Below are positions 20,109 to 27,618 of a DNA stretch of 27,618 bases, in pieces (the first letter of the stretch is position 1; each line of letters starts with the position of its first letter). The DNA lies in NCBI GenBank assembly GCA_015680685.1, contig MNCI01016161.1, forward strand, positions 1 through 27,618, in the 5' to 3' direction. Under the pieces are notes generated by a model that did not search any database, was not told the DNA's origin, and saw nothing but the letters and a program-made list of their open reading frames with translations. The stretch comes from Gnetum montanum (lineage: Eukaryota; Streptophyta; Gnetopsida; Gnetales; Gnetaceae). Position numbers and translations under genes: made by a program.

Positions 20109-20990
20109 ATGACTAAAACTCTAGATCTAGAAGTTGATAATATCATTGAAGATCCTCTAGTTGAAATCCCCATTACCACAATCAATGGAGAAACTAGAAC
20201 ATTGAAATTAAATGCCTTACTAGACTTGCAACTCATAGGTGACATCACTCAGGTGTTAAAAGATAACATAAAAACATTCACATGGTCATATACTGACATG
20301 CTAGGACTAGATCCCCAGATAATCCAACACAATATTATTCTTGATGAAAAACTTAAACTGGTGAAGCAAAAAGCAAGGAAGATAAGACCCGAGATTGCAT
20401 TGGCCATCTGTGTTGAAATCACAAAACTCTATCAAGATGGTTTCATCCAGGCTGTTGACTATTCCGATTGGGTATCAAACATTGTTGTAGTCCCCAAGAA
20501 GAATAGTAGTATACGCATATGCATTGACTTCCGTGACCTCAGCACAGCCACTCTAAAGGATGATTTCCCATTACCTAGCATTGATCAACTTATTGACACA
20601 ACTACTGGGCATGCACTATTGATCTTTATGGATGGATTTTCAAGATACAAACAAATAAGAATCAATTTAGAACATCAACTTAGAACAACTTTCATGATGC
20701 ATTGGGGTACATTCTATTATACTATGATGCCATTTGGCCTTAACAACGTAGGAGCGACATATCAACAAGCAATGGCATATATATTTAGTGATTACATGCT
20801 CAATTTGCTCAATGATTCTGTTGATGATATCGCAATCAAATCTAAAACAACTGAACAACATGCAAAAGATCTAGACTTAGTGCATAAATGTTGTCTCAAA
20901 TATGACCTTAGACTCAATCCAAAGAAATGTGTTTTTGGCGTCAAAACGGGCAAAATTCTTGGTTTCGTAGTCTCTGAAACAGGGATATAG
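20109..20990 (+). pseudogene. Reverse transcriptase domain
   Basis: 293 open codons. Visible blocks include the fingers motif (VVVPKKNSSIRICIDFRDL), the first catalytic aspartate in FMDGFSRYKQI, the conserved MPFGLNNVGATYQQAM, the catalytic box SVDDIAIKS (tyrosine of YVDD replaced by serine, both aspartates kept), and KCVFGVKTGKILGFVVS. The stop at 20988 falls inside a normally conserved stretch that continues in frame with VDPNK. This is a near-complete palm, fingers and thumb start. Confidence 0.92.
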
Positions 20991-21229
20991 GTAGACCCCA
21001 ATAAGTTTAAAGTAATAACCAATGTGCAACCACCAGGAAAGCTCACCGAACTAAGTGGCCTCCAAGGTAGACTGCAATTCATTAGATGCTTTATTGAAAG
21101 GTTGATGGATACGTTGAGTCCCATGCAACATCTATTATGAAAGAATGTACATTTCCAATGGACTCAACAATGCTAGGAAGCGTTCGAGAACATAAAATAA
21201 GAGTTGGCTCAACTACCAACTGTTTATCC

Positions 21230-21625
21230 TCCACAAAGTGATAAACCTTTCTACATCTACCTTGCAACTTTCGATTCCTCCATTGCATTGATGCTTTGTC
21301 AAAAACGTGAGGATGGAGTCGAAATCCATGTATATTACCTAAGCCACGCATTAATCACTTATGAACAATGATACAATGACATAGAAAATCATGCCTTGCT
21401 CTCATTTTCACCTTGAAGAAATGATGACATTATCTCTTTCATAATCAGGTTTACATCATTTGCAAGGATAATGTACTTCGTGCCATTACTAATAATATCT
21501 ACAAGTCAAGTAAGATAGCTAGGTGGAAATCAATGATTGCGGAATTTGACTTACACTATGTTGCTCAATCCTCCACAAAAGATCAAGCAATAGTCATGCA
21601 ATTAGCCGTTTCGCCAACACATGAT
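21230..21625 (+). pseudogene. First RNase H domain (retroelement type), degraded
   Basis: After RT the frame continues through PFYIYLATFDSSIALML and VYYLSHALITYE, the usual Ty3/gypsy RNase H landmarks. It then suffers a stop and frameshift near 21415 and resumes with ICKDNVLRAI and IAEFDLHYV. The active-site aspartate normally near FYIYLATFD is hard to place. Confidence 0.7.
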
Positions 21626-21694
21626 TAGGCAATAGTTAATCCCAAATTCCCTGATGAAAATGTTAATAGTATTGACACCATACCTAACAACTAT

Positions 21695-22075
21695 GAGACA
21701 ATCATATATTTCGATGGAGCTTCAACCTCCCAAGGAGGAAGTGCTGCAGCCATTTTAACATACCCCTATGGAGAAATCCAACCCTTTGCCTACCGATTAA
21801 CCTTTCCTTGCACCAATAACATGGCAGAGTACGAAGGTATTCTTCGAGGTCTTTAAGCAACATTAACTTCAGGAATCTCACATCTTGTAGTTCAAGGTGA
21901 TTCACAGCTAGTTATTAATCAAGTCATTGAGGTTTACGCATGCAAAGCTCTCCATTTGCAACCGTATTGTGATTTGACCAAACATTTGATTAGGCAACTA
22001 GTAGAAGTGGATATATAACATGTCCCTAGAAGGAAAAACACAATGGCCGACGCACTTGCTACACTAGCCTTAAAC
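21695..22075 (+). pseudogene. Second RNase H domain (Tat lineage)
   Basis: A second RNase H fold follows directly. It has IIYFDGASTSQGGSAAAIL (first Asp), NNMAEYEGILRGL (Glu), LVVQGDSQLVINQ (second Asp) and NTMADALATLA (last Asp), so all four metal ligands are visible. It carries two in-frame stops. An additional RNase H after the original one is known from the Tat lineage of plant Ty3/gypsy elements. Confidence 0.88.
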
Positions 22076-22335
22076 ATGACACTGAAATGTTCCTCGCATT
22101 ACCTAGCTCTATGACAAGTTGTGCTGAACCTATAATTAACATTCTGGATGCAATTCCTATAGCATCCCTTAGTACAACACACGCATTAGAATGGTTCGAT
22201 GACATAAAAGAGTACCTTCTAAGAGGTGAACTACCACAACACTTGACAAAAACTCAAAAGGACGCCGTGTGAAAATGCTCCCAACAATATGCATTAATAG
22301 GAGACACCTTGTGTCACAAATCCTACTAAGGCATT

Positions 22336-22960
22336 TTGTTGATGTGTGTTAGTAGCGTTGATGGTCAAATGATCATAGAACAAGTCCACGAAGGACTTTG
22401 TGGAGGACACATTGCACCTAAAGCCATGGCAACAAAGATTAGGTGCTTAGGCTACTATTGGCCACACATGGAATATGATTGCATCTCCAAGGTCAGAACA
22501 TGTGACATCTGCCAAAAGCATGGTAATTTAATACATGTATCACCTAATGAATTGCATACAACACAAATCACATGGCCATTCCAAAAATGGGGATTAGACT
22601 TAATTGGACCGATAACACCATTTTCCTCTATGGGACATAGCTTTATTATCATTGCAACTGAATATTTTACAAAATGGGTAGAAGCTATTCCCCTTGGGAA
22701 GACCACCTCAAAACACATTTGCAATTTCATAATAGAAAATATCGTGACCCGTTTTGGTATTCCAATGACCATCATTACCGACAATGGGCCACAGTTCAGC
22801 AGTGCAAACACTAAAGGCTTCTGTGAAAGTCTAGGCATTAAACATGCATTTTCATCACCTTACTACTCATAGAGCAATCATCAAGCGGAGGCTACAAACA
22901 AAACTGTCATCATGGTGCTCAAAAAGATGCTAAATTAGAGCAAGAAACGATGGTATGAAC
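22336..22960 (+). pseudogene. Integrase: zinc-binding and catalytic core
   Basis: HHCC zinc motif: His at 22387 and 22408, Cys at 22501 and 22510 (RTCDICQKHG). Catalytic core: Asp in GLDLIGPI (about 22598), Asp in ITDNGPQF (22780) and Glu in NHQAEATNK (22888). There are 35 residues between the last two, so D,D35E is complete. A TAG at 22869 replaces the usual glutamine in the SPYYSQ stretch. The catalytic triad survives but the frame is broken. Confidence 0.92.
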
Positions 22961-23422
22961 AACTAGTCTATGCATTATGGGCATACAGAATGACACATCA
23001 AACATCCATAGGTAAAGCCCTTTAGTCTTGTATACAGATCTAAAGCTATTTTACCTTTAGAGTTGTAGGTTCCCTTATTGTAGATAGCTCTCTCTGGCCT
23101 CCTCAATGAAAGTCAAAACAATGAACTATGCATCGCTAACCTTGACTCGGAGGAACGTGTGCGAATGCTTGATCAAATTGAATGGTACCAGAAACAATAG
23201 TGGCAACGACACAAACATGATCTGCACAAGAGCCCAATCAAAGAAGGAGACATAGTCCTTAAAGCCATACGTGAACACTCAGATAAATTCTCAGTCAACT
23301 ATGAAGGGCCTTACTTAGTCACCAAGGCATACAATAATGGAGCATTCAAACTTGCTGATATGGATGGGAACAAGTTTGCTAATCCTACAAATCACTTGTA
23401 CCTAAAACTATACTATGTTTGA
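22960..23422 (+). pseudogene. Integrase C-terminal part
   Basis: After a frameshift near 23020 the frame ends with VRMLDQIEWYQKQ, KEGDIVLKAIREH, NYEGPYLVTKAY, GAFKLADMDGNKF and NHLYLKLYYV then TGA. This is the usual end of Tat-type pol. Confidence 0.85.
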
Positions 23423-23434
23423 TAAACTTGAGTT

Positions 23435-23820
23435 ACATCAAAGTATTGGCATCATGACTTAAAACTGATACCACAGAAAAGTCCTAGCATCATGACTTAA
23501 AACTCATACCACAGAAAAGTCCTAGCATCATGACTTAAAATTGATACCATAGAAAAGTCCCTGAGTCATGACATTAAACTGACACCATAGAGCTCCACCT
23601 AGTATGACACTAAATTGCCATATCTGTCTGCCATGACGTGAAACTTGCATGTAGAGTTCATTAAGACTATAAATTGGTTTGCCTCTTCATAGTCCACTAT
23701 GACTATAAATTAGCAATGCATCATCTTCTATGATGCTAAACTGGCATAGTCCAATGGGTTATGACATAAAACTAATCAACAGTAGTCCACTAAGACTATA
23801 ACTGGCAACATCATTGACGA
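23435..23820 (+). repeat. Minisatellite in the 3' UTR of element Y
   Basis: Starts with three nearly identical about 38-base units (ATCATGACTTAAAACTGATA followed by CCACAGAAAAGTCCTAGC). It decays into looser units with ATGACxxTAAACT, ATGACACTAAATTGCC and ATGACTATAAATT. The ATGAC-TTAAACT core is the same as in the arrays at 13815 and 19736. Confidence 0.8.
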
Positions 23821-24855
23821 CCAAAACTTGAAAAGATATGTTGCTGTAATTCGTTGTACATGTTCCACAAAGACTTGCTGCACAATTTGTCTCATGGACA
23901 CTAATGAAGCTGATGTTGTTCATAATTTTGTTTGCTTTGAAAATTTCACATAATGACTCCATCTCTTGGTTTAAAGTGCTTAGTTAACTGATTCATTTGT
24001 GTTTTTCTTATCTTCTTAGAGTTGTGTTTGTAGGATGACACTCCTGAGGCATTCGTACATAGATGCACTTCATCGTAACGACAAGGTATCACATTCTTCT
24101 TGACACATGTAACTGGGTTAATCAATCTATTCATAAGTACATTCCCAACTCATGATATATCCCCTATTTCCCCATCATGTCCCAATTGTCCTATTCAATT
24201 ACACCCCTGGATACATTCCACTCAGTTCAAAACTCTTGATACACTGTTGCACACTATGACTCTCTAAGCAGTTGCGATGCAAAACAAAGTACACAGTACA
24301 TGATGCAAAATGCAAGCACTCCAACATGAGCATGGAACACAAAAGCAAGCTTTGGTTGTTTAATGCAAAATGCAAGCACTCCAACAAGCCCCAGGTGAGA
24401 GGGTAATTGTCTTGGAAATAGTTATGCTTATGTCTCAAAGAGATCATGTTGCACATCATCACATGGCTTTGGTTGTTTACAACGAGTCCCATAAAAATTC
24501 TATAAGAGTCCCATTTCTCCAAAGAATGCACCTCCTATGTCTTGTCTCTGAGTTTATTGAACATTGGCTATTGATAAGGACCAAGGATGTAGCTCATTCA
24601 TGTGAGAACACTTCCTCTCCCACAATCCCGGCAGCAATGATAGCCCTTAACCTCCTGGCTTCCCTAGTCACAACCGATTCCCTTGCATCTTGAATCACAT
24701 TCTCTTAATCCCATGTACTTTTGAAAATGGAGTGATGACATCCAGCCAAGGGTTTGATGGATAATTTTTGGTATCTTGGTTGTTCATGGTGTTTTGCACT
24801 TCTTTGTCGATGCCTCTTCGGTGGATTCCTCCAGACGTCAATAAAGAGGTGCCAA
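23821..24855. other. 3' untranslated region of element Y, no gene
   Basis: About 1 kb without a supported gene. A 24-base direct repeat (ATGCAAAATGCAAGCACTCC with ACA) occurs at 24303 and 24363, exactly 60 bases apart. A 107-codon plus-strand frame (24370-24693) has no recognisable domain and is probably chance. The purine-containing stretch AATAAAGAGGTGCCAA before the 3' LTR (24840-24855) is the likely plus-strand primer. Confidence 0.5.
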
Positions 24856-26549
24856 TGAAACATCACTAATTTTGGCCTAACACTTTGAAACAACAATGAC
24901 TCAAGCCCTTTCAAGCTTTTGGAAGGCAAAATTTGGCTAAGGCATGGAAACCACACTTAGCTAAATCAAGCCAGCTTGCTCATCCCATTAAGTTGGAAGC
25001 TTGTCCACAGCGTGAGCAACTCTTGGAGTCTCAAAACTGAGCCAAAATGATTTGATCTACAACATGCAAGTCATCCTCAGAGCACATCCTTGATAGCTTC
25101 CAGTCCCACCTTCTAAAATGCTAGATTCAGCTCAAAATTGTAGTTTTTTCAAAGATCTCACAGGTCATGCTACATGTCACACTACATGTCATGCTACAGT
25201 GTGAGTGCAATGTGACCTACTCAAAGTGGTTCCAAAAAAGTCACATCCAGCCTTAAATTCTAGATTTTAGATCACTCTTAGGATCAACTATATCCAGATA
25301 GTAGTTGCACTCAAGAATCAAGCTTCAAAATCACAATTTCGAGCAAAATACATTATTTTCGAGTCATGTCATGCTACATGTCATGCTACAGCATGACTTA
25401 CCATAAATAGCTCGAAACAAGGCACTTTTAGGTTCAATTCGTTAATCACAATCAGGAAATCCTTGCACTTCAAGAATCAGGCTTCAAATTTCCAAAATTT
25501 GGTGAAACATTGCAAGTTTTTGTTCATTCACACTGAAGTCACGCTGTAGTGTGAGTGTAGCTTGAGTGTCGCATGCACATGCTCAAGTCACGTTGATACA
25601 AAATCAACTCATGCTGGAAATTCTGGTCAAGTAGACAAGCCTCAAATAGCCACGGAACCACTTGAATCAACATCCTGCAGTGGTCAAATCAAAGATCTAG
25701 AAGTTTCAAGCGAGCCTGGGTCAATTTCCCTTGTTGTACATCATCATTTCATTGTAAATTTTCATTTGTGAGCTTGCCAAGCCCACACGTTCTAAATTGT
25801 ATGTGCTTCTATGGGCTTGAGTAAGCCACAGGTTGTAAGATACGATGAACCTGGTCAAGAACATAGCTTGCCTAGACATGTCCAACTCATGCACAACTGT
25901 CCATTGGACATGTGTCACTTGATCTATTTTCCTCTCATCTCTTAGCTGTTGATTCCATTCATGAATTCCATGCTCGAGCCCAGCCCAACCGTATAAATAC
26001 CCTGTCAATTCACATAAACTGGGTTGACAATTTTGGAGTGGATGACTTAGGAAACTCAAACCAGCAATCCTTGGGTGCTTGGTTACACTTGAATCCTAAC
26101 ATCCAAGTACTTCTGTCACAAATCACATCACATCACCCAGGGCTCGGCGCTTGACTTGCCATCCACAAGTGCAGCTATGCTTTGACCAGTGCACATCTTG
26201 TCTAAGCAATACAATATAGTTTTTTTTGCTAGCCATTTATTTTTTTTACTCTATGATTTACATTTCGTTTATGTTTTGATTATGATACCAGTTCTGCATG
26301 CGTTTCTGTTTACATTTCATACTTGCTATTTATGTTTTAAAACATCAGTTATGATAACCCTAGAGCAAGCCGTAGTTTACGCTTGGGGAAGTCCTTGGTT
26401 GATTTGCATGCAAACCATCCAAGGAACTCTACCTTTGTTCCCTTTTCCAGCTTGCCCTCAAGCAAAGACAAGGTCATCTATGCCTCCCCGATGATCTTTT
26501 GGTGTTCGTTTTCCCTTCTAGCCTTACACCAATGATTTAGGTCAGTACA
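24856..26549 (+). repeat. 3' LTR of element Y
   Basis: TGAAAC to GTACA, collinear with the 5' LTR. It keeps a good TATA box (GTATAAATACCC, 25991-26002) and the TCACGCT-word clusters, many of them in mutated forms such as TCATGCT. Confidence 0.92.
25991..26002 (+). promoter_or_regulatory. TATA box of the 3' LTR
   Basis: GTATAAATACCC, about 1.14 kb into the LTR. It corresponds to the mutated copy at 9312. Confidence 0.6.
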
Positions 26550-26554
26550 GTTGT
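26550..26554. repeat. Right target-site duplication of element Y
   Basis: GTTGT directly after the LTR, matching ATTGT on the left with one transition. Confidence 0.75.
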
Positions 26555-27618
26555 GACATCCTACAGGATGTCAAACAAGGACATCATTACTTGTCCTATC
26601 TAAAGAAATTGATCAAGAACATCCTCATGCTCCATAGGAGTCATTAAGGGACCGACTAGAGTTTGAGCATCTCATGCTCTTGTGAAATTGGTTGGTGGAA
26701 TAACAGGAACATTGAAAGGTTCTTTGATGTGATCCATAACCAGTTTTATGACTCTTTTTGCATCTTGGTGTTGCATGACCACCATTGTGGCCTCTTCAAA
26801 AATTTCCAATTACATCTGGAAAGATGTAGTGTTTTCTAAAATATATTGTGAAAATGAGTCTCCCCTCCTCCTATTTGAATGGACACCTCACCCCATGTGT
26901 GATCAATAGAAATTGTGGGCCGTACGGTGTCATCAATGAAATGGAAAATATTAGCATCATTAGAACTTCCCCAATTGACCATCTTAGCGATGGCCCTAAG
27001 ATGGCTCATCAATGGTCGATAATCCTGCGACGGTGGTGACGGTTGATCTTGCTGGCTTGTGTTAGGCCCTACTTATTGTTGATTGGGCCCTGTGCTTGGG
27101 AGTTGGCTAGGCCTTGTAGTTTGAGTTGTAGTGGGCCCCATCATTTGTTCTTGCACTGGCTCCAATGTCTCACTAACACTTGTTCTTAGGGTTGGTGGCT
27201 TTAGTAGTTTGGAAAATGAAGCATTTTGGGCTCTTCTAGGAATGTCATTTGTGTACCCTAGAATACTAGCACATTGGCATAGCTTCCTAATGAGACAAGG
27301 GAAGCGTAACATGAGCTTCCCTGTCTTGTGTTCTTCAAACCGTCTCAAGATCTCCATGAGATATAGATGAGGAAGGTTAGCATTAGTCTTTCCCATCAAT
27401 ATCACACATCCTCTTACTGCATATGTTGAGATTATTTTTAATCCTCTCATCTGGAAGATGTGATAAGTGGAAATCTTGAAGTATATCTTTTCTTCTAGTG
27501 TCAACTCTCCATATGTCTTGTCCTCTTTGCCATATGTCCCATCCAACCAAACTCTTTGTGCATCAGCATCGGGGAAAGTGGACATGTGAGCAACTTTTGG
27601 CCCTATATTCGGAAGGTT
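26555..27618 (-). pseudogene. Athila-type extra ORF, N-terminal part (partial at edge)
   Basis: Open from the right window edge: MSTFPDADAQRVWL at 27585 is preceded by further in-frame codons, so the true start lies outside. A conserved-looking domain of about 125 residues (KIYFKISTYHIFQMRG, LMLRFPCLIRKLC) is followed by a Q/T/P-rich linker with a TAA at 27073, then more in-frame codons and an apparent one-base shift near 26845. After that come hydrophilic codons to the target site of Y. The frame continues at 8161 in phase. The first domain recalls the plant-transposon-type domain of Athila extra ORFs, but I cannot confirm this. Two or three stops make it non-functional. Confidence 0.6.

Larger units (their letters stand above)
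19956..23422 (+). pseudogene. pol: pol: RT, two RNase H, integrase of element Y, degraded
   Basis: Begins at ATG 19956 and ends at TGA 23420-23422, with stops at 20082, 20988, 21138, 21174, 21198, 21369, 21414, 21854, 22016, 22269 and 22869 among others. There are three apparent frameshifts (near 21420, 22080 and 23020). RT occupies about 20350-20990, a first RNase H 21230-21620, a second RNase H 21700-22070, and integrase 22380-23400. The domain order is that of Ty3/gypsy. It would copy the element RNA into DNA and insert it in the chromosome. Decay is by both stops and small indels, unlike gag-pro, which has stops only. Confidence 0.92.
8167..26549 (+). mobile_element. Tat-lineage Ty3/gypsy LTR retrotransposon (element Y), 18.4 kb
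   Basis: Complete but dead element. Order on the plus strand: 5' LTR, primer-site candidate, gag-protease, a 6.1-kb interval with an antisense gene, RT, RNase H, second RNase H, integrase, 3' UTR with minisatellite, 3' LTR, near-perfect 5-bp target duplication. The protease-RT-RNase H-integrase order places it in Ty3/gypsy; the second RNase H places it in the Tat lineage. In the first 150 aligned LTR bases I counted 12 differences, 11 of them transitions, so the insertion is old. Its length is towards the large end for the lineage because of the interval between protease and RT. Confidence 0.9.

Noticed and set aside
24370-24693. 107-codon plus-strand ORF in the 3' UTR
   Set aside because: No recognised domain, no start context, partly overlapped by a 110-codon ORF on the other strand; likely chance.

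Overview
The window looks like intergenic heterochromatin from a large, repeat-rich seed-plant nuclear genome. It contains no intact protein gene, no rRNA or tRNA gene and no bacterial-type feature. Nearly everything recognisable is a decayed LTR retrotransposon, and two single-N positions mark sequence-assembly joins. The species cannot be named from this sequence.

Right-hand two thirds (about 6.7-27.6 kb): one large plus-strand Ty3/gypsy element, here called Y, spans 8167-26549. It has about 1.7-kb LTRs (8167-9867 and 24856-26549), a near-perfect 5-bp target duplication, a primer-site candidate, and a single gag-protease reading frame (10089-13808) that carries many stops but no frameshift. 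It also has a reverse transcriptase, two successive RNase H domains and an integrase (19956-23422). A double RNase H is the hallmark of the Tat lineage. About 6.1 kb separates protease from RT. This interval holds an antisense, multi-exon, coiled-coil-ending pseudogene (14531 to about 18303) whose introns have GT-AG ends and matching phases. The interval is bordered by two minisatellites that share a core motif, and a third related array follows integrase.

Y is nested in an older minus-strand reading frame. That frame runs from the window edge (27618) to 26555 and resumes at 8161, in frame, down to 7153. It lies just upstream of a purine-rich tract and an 868-bp LTR (5865-6732), which is followed by a tRNA-Asp-type primer site and a gag-like start. 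The extra ORF before the LTR plus the Asp primer suggest the Athila lineage (inference). Because this LTR has an element end on one side and an element start on the other, two elements appear to share it.

Left-hand part (1-5.3 kb): three diverged copies (A 1-1284, inverted; B 1483-2686; C 4112-5320) of a 1.2-kb repeat, plus a short 265-bp relative of the Athila-type LTR (2687-2951). A and B face each other across an N and an exact 180-bp tandem duplication, so their junction should not be trusted.

Functionally all genes are dead copies. The most unusual object is the spliced antisense gene carried inside the Tat-type element, with LTR-like TCACGCT motifs in the region that would be its 5' side.
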